DNA from: Paludibacteraceae bacterium
Lineage (GTDB): Bacteria > Bacteroidota > Bacteroidia > Bacteroidales > Paludibacteraceae
Assembly (NCBI GenBank): GCA_017430235.1
Contig: JAFRNH010000031.1
Location: 61,525 to 125,524, forward strand
Length of the DNA stretch: 64,000 nt
Direction: 5' to 3'
Shown: piece after piece, positions 17,921 through 26,642 of the stretch
Layout: each line of letters begins with the position of its first letter
How positions within the stretch are numbered: position 1 is the first letter of the stretch
Made by a program: the position numbers and the translations under genes
The notes under the pieces: model-generated
Database searches by the model: none
What the model saw: only the letters and a program-made list of their open reading frames with translations
Told to the model about the DNA's origin: nothing

Positions 17921-20347
17921 TTAGAAATCTACCTGTATTTTAAAATTAATGCGTCGGCCTGTCAGATGATTCGGCACTGCATATTGTGCGCCAGAAACAA
18001 CCTTCACATAATTATATGAACTGACATTGTATATACCCAACAAATTAAAGACATCCAAATTTAATGATAAAGTTTTCATCCACGAAAAAATTTTCTTATC
18101 CATTACCTTATCCACTCCATTTCTTAACAGAAATACAGCTCCAATATCAACTCTTCGATAATCATTCATTCTAAAGTATGACTTATATTTATCACTATTG
18201 GGCGGTCCGAATGGGAAACCATCAGCCCATATAAACTTCAAGTTAAACTTAAGTTTATCGTACCCGGGAAAATAATCTTGATAAAAGAAGGAGATATTAT
18301 ATACCTGATCCATCGGCCTATCAATATAAGAGACGTCATCCCCATATATATTTTCCTTCGTTTTCATCAACGAGAGGGAAACCCAGGAGTCTGTACCAGG
18401 AACAATCTCACCAAACAATTTAAAATCTGCACCTACAACAAAACCATCCGCACAATTTCGTCCTTTATACACAATCTGTGAATTATCAACCGAATATGGA
18501 ATAATTCGGTCTATATACTTTCCATACAACTCTGTGGAGAACTTAAACGGACGCTGTTTTATCTTAAAATAATAATCAGAAGCTAAAAGCAACTGGAACG
18601 ATCTTGGCGATTTCACCTTATCATTCAACGACACTGTACTGTTATCGTACTCATCCTTCACAATCTCCCTAAATTCCTTGTACATCAAAGATTGATAATA
18701 AATTCCCGTTGCCAATCGAATACCCCAGTTAGGATACTTCTCAGGGAACCATGCGAGTGAGAACCTCGGACTTACCAATAACTCCTTGTTAAAATCCCAA
18801 TACGATAAACGCACACCACCAACCAGTGTCAACTTACCTTTCAAGTAATTCCGAACATACGAGTCCTGAATATAACCCATCAGTCTATTGCTTTCCAAAT
18901 CCACATCCGACGATAAATTCTCGCTCATGACTATACGGGAGTTATTCGTAGGTAACGAATATCCAGCAGAATCAATTAGATTCCACTCGGAAACCACATC
19001 ATCGATTCGCTCCCTCTGATAAGTCACTCTCCACTTCAGTTGATTAAACGGCAGTTTATGAGTGCTCGCAAACGAAATATTTGTCACCTTCATTCCCAAC
19101 TGATTCCTCGCATGTTCATGATAGCCACCAACACCTTCCACATTGGCTATTTTTCTTTGATTATCTGAAAATATTGCATCTCCTATAAGATAATCACCAG
19201 TGATGTCATAACCTATCTTTTCTGATGCTATATAAGAAGAAGAACTCAGCTCCAATTTTGTTTTCACAGATGGTTCGTATGACAATGTCAGAGCGCCAAA
19301 ACAAGTTAAGAATAAATCATCCTCCTGACCTTCGAAATAGGTTTTCAACTCCTTCGGGGTATCCGATGTTCCAAAACAGGTGGAACTAGAGTCGGGTCTA
19401 TATAAGTATTCATTTCTCGATAAATTTCCCAAGAAAGAAAGTTTCCACTCTTTTGAAAAGTCACAAGTCAGATATGTTTGATAATCAATATAATTCGGGT
19501 CGTATGTGGCAGACGCATCCTTCAATGCACCCAACATATAGGAGGATGTTTTATAACGGAATCCATGCATTTGAGAAAACTTGGAAGTGGAATGTCCCAC
19601 ATAGGCAGTTGCCCCCAATAAACTTATCGAAGCAGAGCCTTCGAAATGAGTCGGTTTTTTATACTGAATATCCAATACCGACGACATTTTATCTCCATAT
19701 TCCACACTAAATCCTCCAGAAGAGAAAGAAACCGACTTAACCATGTCTGGGTTTACAAATGACAAGCCCTCCTGCTCTGCAGAACGAATTAACATCGGAC
19801 GATAAACTTCTATGGAATTAACATAGACACTGTTCTCATCATAATTTCCTCCTCTAACAGAATACTGCGAACTCAGCTCATTTTTCATGGAAACACCCGC
19901 CTGCATAGAAATCAATGTTTCGATTCCTCCACCCGAGGCGCTTGGCATAACCTTTACTTTTGAAATATCGATTGAATCGGATGAATTGGTTTGTTTCCTA
20001 ATTGCATTTAGTTCAAACGTGCTCAACTCAATATTTTTTTCTTTCATAACAACAACAAGTCCTGTCGTCTTGCTATTAGGCGTAAAGTTCATTTCTTTCG
20101 TCTCAAACTCCACATACGAGAATATCACACTCACCGTATCTCCATCCACCTCACATTCATAAGAAAATCCGCCCTTCTCATCCGTTACTGTACCTTGACT
20201 TGTCGCCTTCAGCAACACATGCACATACTGCATAGGCTTATGCGACTCATCATACACGTTACCCTGAATCTTGAAAGGACGGCCGACCACCTGTGACAGC
20301 ATTCCTCCAACAATCATCAGAACAAACCCTATAAGCAATCTACGCAT
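17921..20347 (-). CDS. TonB-dependent outer-membrane receptor with carboxypeptidase-like N-terminal domain
   Basis: 808 residues. A signal peptide ends near VVGRPFK. Residues about 25-105 form a carboxypeptidase D regulatory-like (CnaB-type) domain with GNVYDESHKPMQYVHVLLKA and GTVTDEKGGFSYE. The plug follows with VMPSASGGGIETLISMQAGV and YSVRGGNYDENSVYVNSIEV, then a beta-barrel of about 550 residues ending INFKIQVDF. No SusD gene is next to it, so it is probably not a classic polysaccharide locus. The gene starts 16 bases after the OstA-like gene and is followed 15 bases later by the sugar permease. The substrate is unknown; a saccharide is a reasonable guess from the neighbours. Confidence 0.88.
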   Translation of the reverse strand: MRRLLIGFVLMIVGGMLSQVVGRPFKIQGNVYDESHKPMQYVHVLLKATSQGTVTDEKGGFSYECEVDGDTVSVIFSYVEFETKEMNFTPNSKTTGLVVVMKEKNIELSTFELNAIRKQTNSSDSIDISKVKVMPSASGGGIETLISMQAGVSMKNELSSQYSVRGGNYDENSVYVNSIEVYRPMLIRSAEQEGLSFVNPDMVKSVSFSSGGFSVEYGDKMSSVLDIQYKKPTHFEGSASISLLGATAYVGHSTSKFSQMHGFRYKTSSYMLGALKDASATYDPNYIDYQTYLTCDFSKEWKLSFLGNLSRNEYLYRPDSSSTCFGTSDTPKELKTYFEGQEDDLFLTCFGALTLSYEPSVKTKLELSSSSYIASEKIGYDITGDYLIGDAIFSDNQRKIANVEGVGGYHEHARNQLGMKVTNISFASTHKLPFNQLKWRVTYQRERIDDVVSEWNLIDSAGYSLPTNNSRIVMSENLSSDVDLESNRLMGYIQDSYVRNYLKGKLTLVGGVRLSYWDFNKELLVSPRFSLAWFPEKYPNWGIRLATGIYYQSLMYKEFREIVKDEYDNSTVSLNDKVKSPRSFQLLLASDYYFKIKQRPFKFSTELYGKYIDRIIPYSVDNSQIVYKGRNCADGFVVGADFKLFGEIVPGTDSWVSLSLMKTKENIYGDDVSYIDRPMDQVYNISFFYQDYFPGYDKLKFNLKFIWADGFPFGPPNSDKYKSYFRMNDYRRVDIGAVFLLRNGVDKVMDKKIFSWMKTLSLNLDVFNLLGIYNVSSYNYVKVVSGAQYAVPNHLTGRRINFKIQVDF

Positions 20348-20363
20348 AACCTATTGAATTTCA

Positions 20364-21872
20364 TTATTTTATTATATCTTCCTTGGATCTTGGACGTTCA
20401 GATTCTCTCCATGAGAAATTTTTTAACAATCTTTCCTCTTCTGGAACCCTATCTGGTGGATACATAACACCTTCTGAATCAGGAGTCATAATTATTTTAT
20501 CCAACTTATTTCTTTTCGTCAGATAGATTGACATTTCCGATCCTCGCGCCTTATTCACGCCAATCAATAGATCTCGATCATCCTTTGAATAATACAGAGA
20601 GGTTGCCTCACCTATCAAATCGACACGACTCAACTTATTATTAACGATATAAGCATCAGCCTTCCTTCCTGACAATTGGTTGTACTGGTCATCGCCTTCA
20701 TCCGATATAATAAATGCCTTCTCAGGTATATGAATCTTCTCTGGAGCCTGATTTTTCATATATATGTCTATTCTCTTAGCCCCTGTCATCTGGTTTCTTT
20801 CCGACCATATCACCGGCTCAGAATACATCACAGCCATAGAGTCCTGAACATAATAGACCAATGAATCACATTTCCCCTGCATATCTTTTCGATAGAATCT
20901 TACTGCATTATACGCCCTTATCTCGTCATGAATAGAATCAATTTCACAATAACGGAATGTGTCTGCTCGCATATAGAAACTATCCGCATCCGAATAATCA
21001 ATCAAATAGGGATTACCATGAGCCAACACATACGCAGGCTTCGTACTATCACCCTCCATGTACTGCGCACGAATAATCACCTTTTGAGTTGAATCGTGAA
21101 CCTCCGCATCATGATATGCTTTCACTTTCCCTAGATTAGCATCAAAGAACATGGAATCGGCCGTCATTCGCCTTCCTCCCTTATAATCTATCACAGAATA
21201 GTTGTACAATCTGCCTATACTAGTATTCGTGTAGGTCCATCCCTTCGTTGTATGAACCTTATATGAATTACCATAAATCACCGAAGGGCCCAACAAAGTT
21301 GCCAAACTACTGTTTTGATTGTATCGCAACGAATCTCCATTAATAATGTAGTTAGGATGAACTAGCGTGACAGAATCCTTAAATAAATACGACTTGCTTT
21401 CTGTATAATAATAACCCTGACGAGAAGTTATATGGTAATCCGTATCATACACCTCTCCACCGGCATAGTAATAACCATAATTCTGATTTCGGTAGAAATC
21501 CAAAAAATGAGTTTTCAAGGAAGATTTTCCAGCCCTTAACTCTACTGCGCCACGAGCTCTCATCAAAGTAGTATTTCCATCATAGAACATACTATCAGAA
21601 TACATGGACGTCTCCTCGTTCTGAATCACACGAACATGTCCGAACGCATCAAAAGAGTTCGTCCCATCATAAAAATAGGCGCTATCACAAAACATTAAGA
21701 CATCCTCATGACGGAATCGTACATTTCCTCGCAACACCTGGCAATCTCTACCCGACTGCTTATCGAACGTCAACTCCTCACATCCCTCCAATATCACATT
21801 CGTCTTCTTTTGCGAAAATGCAAGAGAAGAGAAAAGAAGAATGAAATATAACGTAAAGAAATGTCGCTTCAT
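20364..21872 (-). CDS. OstA/LptA-like lipopolysaccharide transport protein
   Basis: 502 residues from ATG 21872 (MKRHFFTLYFILLFSSLAFSQ, a signal peptide). The open frame extends to 21935 but would overlap the upstream gene's end. The protein is built of repeated beta-strand units of OstA type: ILEGCEELTFDKQSG, LRGNVRFRHEDVLMFCDSAY, DAFGHVRVIQ, and MRARGAVELRAGKSSL. These resemble the stacked jellyroll of LptA and the N-terminal part of LptD, which form the periplasmic bridge for lipopolysaccharide. Family knowledge places this class in Bacteroidota as a separate OstA-like protein. It follows surA by 10 bases in the foldase operon, which fits an outer-membrane assembly role. Confidence 0.82.
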   Translation of the reverse strand: MKRHFFTLYFILLFSSLAFSQKKTNVILEGCEELTFDKQSGRDCQVLRGNVRFRHEDVLMFCDSAYFYDGTNSFDAFGHVRVIQNEETSMYSDSMFYDGNTTLMRARGAVELRAGKSSLKTHFLDFYRNQNYGYYYAGGEVYDTDYHITSRQGYYYTESKSYLFKDSVTLVHPNYIINGDSLRYNQNSSLATLLGPSVIYGNSYKVHTTKGWTYTNTSIGRLYNYSVIDYKGGRRMTADSMFFDANLGKVKAYHDAEVHDSTQKVIIRAQYMEGDSTKPAYVLAHGNPYLIDYSDADSFYMRADTFRYCEIDSIHDEIRAYNAVRFYRKDMQGKCDSLVYYVQDSMAVMYSEPVIWSERNQMTGAKRIDIYMKNQAPEKIHIPEKAFIISDEGDDQYNQLSGRKADAYIVNNKLSRVDLIGEATSLYYSKDDRDLLIGVNKARGSEMSIYLTKRNKLDKIIMTPDSEGVMYPPDRVPEEERLLKNFSWRESERPRSKEDIIK

Positions 21873-21882
21873 ACACTTTCTA

Positions 21883-23229
21883 TTACTTAATCCAACCAGG
21901 ATATTGGAAAGAGCAGCTACGCCACTTCTCGTCAATCTTCACATAAATCTCTTTTTGTTTTTTGCGAATCCACTCTTGTATAACCTCCTGATTCTTTTTC
22001 TCCTGATAAGCTGCTTTTATCAACATGTAATCAGACTTCACAGATGCTTTATGTGACTTCGTTAATGATTTAACTTTAGCGATAGCATACACTTCTTTTC
22101 CTTTTGAGTCAATCATAGAAAAGACCTTTGAAGTCTCACCCTCTTTCAGATCATACACGGCACGAGCCACTTCAGGAGGCAAGTCCTGCATTTCAAACTT
22201 AGACGATCCATTCTTATGGTTGGTCATCAACCCAAGGCTATTTTTTGTGTTCTTATCTACAGAATAGAGCGGAACAGCCTGTTCAAATGTCAACTCCTTG
22301 TTACTGAGGGCTAAAGCGATGCTATCTATTCGACTCTTAGCCGCATTTTTTTCTATAAGCGACACTTTTGGTTTCATCAAGATATGACGGCAGTTCACCT
22401 TGTCCCCCTGTTTATCTATCAATTGAATGATATGAAATCCAAATTCAGACTCTACGATTTTAGAAACACGTTTAGGGTCAGAGAGGGAGAAAGCCACATT
22501 TGCAAATTCTGGGACCAACTGAGCTTTACCCATATAACCTAACTCACCGCCCTGTTTCGCGGATTCTGTGTCTTCTGAATAGAGAATAGCCATTGTGGAG
22601 AACTCCGATTCACCCGATTCTATTCTCTCTTGCAATTCTCTCAATTTTTCCTTTACAGCATCCTTTGCTTCCGTGCTAACGACAGGCTCCACAGTTAGAA
22701 TTTGAACCTCCACCTGTGTCGGGATGGTAGGAATGCTATCAGAAGGAATGGATTTATAGAACTTTTCAACCTCTGCAGGGGTAATCTTCACATTACCAAC
22801 AATTTTCTTCTGCATCTGCTGAATAATTTGTTGGTTGGAAATCATTTCAGTCAAATCTTCTCTGAGGTCTGAGACCTTTTGTCCGAAATACTCTTCCAAC
22901 TTCTCTTTAGACCCGATTTGTCCGATCATATAACTGATACGCATTTCAACCTGCGTCTGAACCTGCTTTTCATCAGCAAAAATGCTATCAATCTTAGCCT
23001 GATCCAAATACAATTTCTGCAAAGCCAATTGTTCGGGGATCACACAATACGGGTCACCTTCCAACTCCGTTCCTTCGTATCTCAATCTTTGTCGGTATTC
23101 CTCCACGTCAGATTTTAAGATGGCCTCATCACCAACAATCCATGCAACCTCATCCACAATATTATTTTGAGCGTATGAAGTACTCAAAAACAATGAAAGG
23201 AGAATGGAACTTATATATATTTTTTTCAT
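21883..23229 (-). CDS. surA: Periplasmic peptidyl-prolyl isomerase / chaperone, SurA-like
   Basis: 448 residues from ATG 23229; an upstream TTG at 23235 is also open. A signal peptide ends SYAQNN. A SurA N-terminal chaperone segment (VDEVAWIVGDEAILKSDVEEY) is followed by two parvulin-type domains: the first around VEVQILTVEPVVST, GGELGYMGKAQLVPEF and FGFHIIQLIDKQGDKVN; the second begins CRHILMKPKVS and contains SLGLMTNHKNGSSKFEM. SurA escorts unfolded outer-membrane proteins through the periplasm. It starts a few bases after the lipoprotein foldase gene and ends 10 bases before the OstA-like gene, a layout fitting joint work on outer-membrane assembly. Confidence 0.85.
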   Translation of the reverse strand: MKKIYISSILLSLFLSTSYAQNNIVDEVAWIVGDEAILKSDVEEYRQRLRYEGTELEGDPYCVIPEQLALQKLYLDQAKIDSIFADEKQVQTQVEMRISYMIGQIGSKEKLEEYFGQKVSDLREDLTEMISNQQIIQQMQKKIVGNVKITPAEVEKFYKSIPSDSIPTIPTQVEVQILTVEPVVSTEAKDAVKEKLRELQERIESGESEFSTMAILYSEDTESAKQGGELGYMGKAQLVPEFANVAFSLSDPKRVSKIVESEFGFHIIQLIDKQGDKVNCRHILMKPKVSLIEKNAAKSRIDSIALALSNKELTFEQAVPLYSVDKNTKNSLGLMTNHKNGSSKFEMQDLPPEVARAVYDLKEGETSKVFSMIDSKGKEVYAIAKVKSLTKSHKASVKSDYMLIKAAYQEKKNQEVIQEWIRKKQKEIYVKIDEKWRSCSFQYPGWIK

Positions 23230-23238
23230 AATCAATAA

Positions 23239-24096
23239 TTATTTATACCGTTTAGCGTCACCTTTTTGTATTCCAATTTCATATAACCCTTTTCGATAAT
23301 TACGCAAGTATTCATTTTTACTTTGCTCTGTCAAAATAGAACGTATACGAGATTTTGTATATTCAAAAGGTTGTAAATCACCAGCTTCCTTGGATTCTTG
23401 AACATATAAAAACACAGTGTGTACAGAATCAGAGGCTGACACCAAATGTCCAGCTCTCAATTCCTTATCTCTCAATGATACGGGAGAATTTTTTTGCACT
23501 TCAGACAAAGGCAACCAGTTATCCACGAAGTATTCAAATTTAGCAGCATTCTTCACACTTACGGATGAAATCAAGTCTAAATTATTTTCCGTCGGATTAG
23601 TCATCAAGGACTCCAAAACTTGCAAATCAGGAACGTCAGAATATGCCACAAGAAGCATACCTCTCAGCAAAGGTTCTGTCAATGTAAATAAAGAGGAGTT
23701 CTCTTTGTAGTATATTCTTAGCTGAGCGTCCGACATTTGATCTGAAAGATGTTCATTCACCAACTGTGACTCATATTCATATATGATTAACGAACGTTTA
23801 TAGACATCAACTAACGAGTCCACCTCGTCGATATTGTCTATGGAAGATTTCGCCTTATTGTACATCAGACGATCCGACACCCAGTTTTTTATGTACGAAT
23901 CCACGACCAATAAGCTATCCGACTCACTCAAGTTCTTAAAGTTTAAGTTTCTTGTTAAATCGTCTCGTAAAAGTTTTTCATTTCCAACTTCTGCTATCAC
24001 CTCATTCGACTTCCTTCTCAAAAAAGAAGAATCCATCGAACAGGAAGCGACGAAAAGCATCAAGAACAAACTACATGTAACTTGTTTCAACATCAT
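23239..24096 (-). CDS. Lipoprotein related to SurA/PpiC foldases, isomerase domain not evident
   Basis: 285 residues. The signal sequence ends in a lipobox FVASC, so it is a lipoprotein. After it comes a SurA-like N-terminal segment (VIAEVGNEKLLRDDLTRNL) and long helices. The parvulin consensus (GG-LG and FGYHI motifs) seen in its two neighbours is absent, so it likely acts only as a chaperone. Its ATG overlaps the stop of the upstream isomerase gene as TAATG, a sign of translational coupling. It probably assists the two other foldases in handling outer-membrane proteins. The name is by context and weak similarity. Confidence 0.65.
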   Translation of the reverse strand: MMLKQVTCSLFLMLFVASCSMDSSFLRRKSNEVIAEVGNEKLLRDDLTRNLNFKNLSESDSLLVVDSYIKNWVSDRLMYNKAKSSIDNIDEVDSLVDVYKRSLIIYEYESQLVNEHLSDQMSDAQLRIYYKENSSLFTLTEPLLRGMLLVAYSDVPDLQVLESLMTNPTENNLDLISSVSVKNAAKFEYFVDNWLPLSEVQKNSPVSLRDKELRAGHLVSASDSVHTVFLYVQESKEAGDLQPFEYTKSRIRSILTEQSKNEYLRNYRKGLYEIGIQKGDAKRYK

Positions 24097-26039
24097 TATT
24101 TAATCGTCTTAAGAACCTCCTTATTAATAATCACATCATATTTTTTTCGAAGGCTTTTTACCCACTCTTCTTCCAAATATGTTTGATAATCAGCAGTCAC
24201 AAGGCCCTTCACATCCAAATATGTCTGAGGAGCTGATATCACAGCACCACGCGTAGAAACAAATGGGAAGGCATTATTTGAATAGGTTGCCGTTTTATAG
24301 ATTTTATCATCAACAGCCAAATTCGTACCTTTAGCGAAGACGCCCTTTTCTATCTTTACCAACGAAACTTTGTCATTCAAGAACTCTTTTCTGATCAAAT
24401 CCTCTGCATCAGCTTCCGTGTTAGTCTTTAGAATTTTCTCCACACGATCGTATACGTCTTTGTTAGCACAAGAGACAACCAATCCCTTATAACGAGGCTC
24501 TGGCCAAACATATTTATCTTTGTGTTCTTGGAAGTACTCTTCCAATTTCTTTTTACTAGATGAAGCCACGTTCCATACCTTATCAGAGCTTATCTCAAAC
24601 AACAACAATCCATCACTATACTCTTTCAATAAGTTTCGATAATCAGAATTAGTGTTTTTCACATATTCAAGTTCTTTCTCCACTATCTCATTCAAAATGT
24701 ATCCATTGAATGCATTATAAACTTCATCACCCTCTTGCATGCCTTCCTGCTTCGTATCAATGAAATTTACCACTTTCTTGTCCTTGTCCAATCCTCTTCC
24801 AAATATTGGCAATCTTTCATTCATATATGGGTAGAACGCACTCTGAGGATAAACATTTCCGTACAAAGTATATAACGGCTCCGTCATAAGACGATAAAGA
24901 TTCTCTCTTTCATCTCTCGATTTTTCTTCCACTAGTTTTTCAAAAATGGTAAGAGCATTTTCAAACACAGAAACTCCATATTTTCTCTGTAATTTTTTCA
25001 TATAATTCGTAGATACAATCTCTACTCGATCCGATTTCGCCATCTTATTCTTGATATATGGCTTTAAATCCTCAATATTCGTAAAAGGCACAATCTCAGT
25101 CACCTTGATAATGTGATATCCAAAGGCAGTACCTGCCATACCAACATCGCCCACATGCTTCAACAATTTCACTTGCGAAGTGATTTGCGGAGGGAAAAAT
25201 CCTTTGGAGACAAATCCCAAATCTCCACCCTTTGACTTTGTAGGAAGGTCTTCTGAAAAATCGGCAACCAATTTTTCAAAATCAGCACCTTTTTTCGCCA
25301 AACCGAAAATGGAATCTGCTTTATCTGCACTTTTATCTCCCTCATTTCTTATCATGATATGAGAGATTCTCCAATCTTTGTAATTCTCTATTTTGTCAAA
25401 TGTTTTTACAATATGATATCCAAAACGCGTGCGGAATGGCTTGCTAATAGTACCTACCGGAGTAGAATAAACAACATTCTCAAAATCATACACCATGTCA
25501 AACACATTCACATATCCCAATGATCCTCCATTCTCTTTCGATGGACATTCAGAATATTGTTTTGCTAAAGTTGCAAAATCCTCACCTTGCTTAAGTCTAT
25601 TGTATATATCATTAATCTTTTTCCATGCTTCAGTGGAATCATCTGAAAACTTTATCAAAATATGACTGGTCAAAATACCTGTTTTATATCTTTCAAACGC
25701 CTCCTCAATCATCTCGTTTTCAGACTCTTCATCTCTCAGATAAGGAGCAGACAATTGAAGTCTGTATTGCTCATACTCTTTCTTATATTGTTCTCTAGTA
25801 TCATATCCTTGTCGTTTCGCCTCCGCTACTTTCAACTTATAGTTTACAAACAATTCAACATACTCATCCAACGACTTCTTATCCGATGTGGAGACCGTAT
25901 TATTCTTGTTATATATATATTCGAACTCAGACTTATACACGTCCTCACCTGCTATCGTCATCACAACTGGATCCTGTGCATTTGACGAGAACAATGTAAC
26001 ACAAGCAAAACTCAAAACTGAAAAAAATCTACGTATCAT
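24096..26039 (-). CDS. Periplasmic peptidyl-prolyl isomerase with two parvulin domains
   Basis: 647 residues. A signal peptide ends SSNAQDP. Two clear parvulin domains follow: TSHILIKF to GGSLGYVNVF to FGYHIVKTFDKIE, and ISHIMIRN to GGDLGFVSKGFFPP to FGYHIIKVTEIVPF. The C-terminal 300 residues are helical with no recognised domain. It catalyses proline isomerisation and probably also acts as a chaperone for envelope proteins. It is the first gene of a minus-strand run continuing through a foldase-like lipoprotein, surA, an OstA-like gene and a TonB receptor. A promoter lies 42 bases upstream. Confidence 0.88.
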   Translation of the reverse strand: MIRRFFSVLSFACVTLFSSNAQDPVVMTIAGEDVYKSEFEYIYNKNNTVSTSDKKSLDEYVELFVNYKLKVAEAKRQGYDTREQYKKEYEQYRLQLSAPYLRDEESENEMIEEAFERYKTGILTSHILIKFSDDSTEAWKKINDIYNRLKQGEDFATLAKQYSECPSKENGGSLGYVNVFDMVYDFENVVYSTPVGTISKPFRTRFGYHIVKTFDKIENYKDWRISHIMIRNEGDKSADKADSIFGLAKKGADFEKLVADFSEDLPTKSKGGDLGFVSKGFFPPQITSQVKLLKHVGDVGMAGTAFGYHIIKVTEIVPFTNIEDLKPYIKNKMAKSDRVEIVSTNYMKKLQRKYGVSVFENALTIFEKLVEEKSRDERENLYRLMTEPLYTLYGNVYPQSAFYPYMNERLPIFGRGLDKDKKVVNFIDTKQEGMQEGDEVYNAFNGYILNEIVEKELEYVKNTNSDYRNLLKEYSDGLLLFEISSDKVWNVASSSKKKLEEYFQEHKDKYVWPEPRYKGLVVSCANKDVYDRVEKILKTNTEADAEDLIRKEFLNDKVSLVKIEKGVFAKGTNLAVDDKIYKTATYSNNAFPFVSTRGAVISAPQTYLDVKGLVTADYQTYLEEEWVKSLRKKYDVIINKEVLKTIK

Positions 26040-26080
26040 ACTATAAATTAAAAAAGTGAATACACTTATAAATCAACGTA

Positions 26081-26088
26081 CAAATATA
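26081..26088 (-). promoter_or_regulatory. Promoter -7 box of the foldase operon
   Basis: TATATTTG on the minus strand, about 42 bases upstream of ATG 26039 and directly after the two tandem terminators of rplS. No -33 box at correct spacing was found. Confidence 0.5.
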
Positions 26089-26089
26089 A

Positions 26090-26120
26090 AAAAAATTACG
26101 TTTCACTCTAAGCGAAACGT
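26090..26120 (-). terminator. Second terminator after rplS
   Basis: ACGTTTC (26098-26104) pairs with GAAACGT (26114-26120); on the minus strand it is followed by AATTTTTTTT. It lies just downstream of the first rplS terminator. Confidence 0.6.
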
Positions 26121-26124
26121 ATGT

Positions 26125-26155
26125 AAAAAAGAAAGAGAGGTTAAAAAACCTCTCT
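26125..26155 (-). terminator. Terminator after rplS
   Basis: AGAGAGGTT (26134-26142) and AACCTCTCT (26147-26155) form a 9-bp stem with an AAAA loop. The minus strand continues with a T-run. Confidence 0.8.
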
Positions 26156-26169
26156 CCTTTATGCCGTAA

Positions 26170-26517
26170 TCAGAACTTTTTCTCTCTGATTCTTGCTTTC
26201 TTACCAGTAAGCTCACGTAAATAATACAACTTAGCTCTACGTACCTTACCAATTTTATTTACTGTAACTGATTCAATAAATGGTGAATTCATAGGGAATA
26301 TTCTCTCTACACCTACACCTCCAGAAATCTTACGTACTGTAAAACGTTTTTTCTCCTCGTGTCCACTAATACGAATTACATCGCCACGGAATTGCTGAAT
26401 TCTCTCCTTGTTACCTTCAACAATCTTGTATGCAACTGTAACAGTGTCACCACTCTTGAACTTTGGAAGTTCCTTGCCACAAGCAAATGCTTGCTCTGCA
26501 ACTTTAATTAAATCCAT
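26170..26517 (-). CDS. rplS: 50S ribosomal protein L19
   Basis: 115 residues, the normal family length. The segments [53 protein letters not shown] and [19 protein letters not shown] are conserved L19 signatures. L19 sits at the 30S-50S interface of the ribosome. In many bacteria it lies with rpsP, rimM and trmD; here it stands alone, with its own promoter and two terminators. Confidence 0.97.
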   Translation of the reverse strand: MDLIKVAEQAFACGKELPKFKSGDTVTVAYKIVEGNKERIQQFRGDVIRISGHEEKKRFTVRKISGGVGVERIFPMNSPFIESVTVNKIGKVRRAKLYYLRELTGKKARIREKKF

Positions 26518-26595
26518 CTTTGTTCCTAATTTATATAAAACTTAGCGCAATATTACGAACACCTACGTTTCATAAGAGATTACGCAAAAACGTTG

Positions 26596-26627
26596 CAAAA
26601 TTACAATTAATTTTCTTTTTCACCAAA
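26596..26627 (-). promoter_or_regulatory. rplS promoter
   Basis: TTTG (26627-26624), 20 bases, TAATTTTG (26603-26596) on the minus strand. The start near 26589 gives a leader of about 70 bases, long enough for control by RNA structure, although I see no defined one. Confidence 0.7.
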
Positions 26628-26642
26628 AGTTTCTTTCGATTT

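Noticed and set aside
17921-20347. SusC/SusD polysaccharide utilisation locus
   Set aside because: No SusD-like gene, glycoside hydrolase or hybrid two-component gene next to the TonB receptor, and the receptor at 808 residues is shorter than typical SusC.
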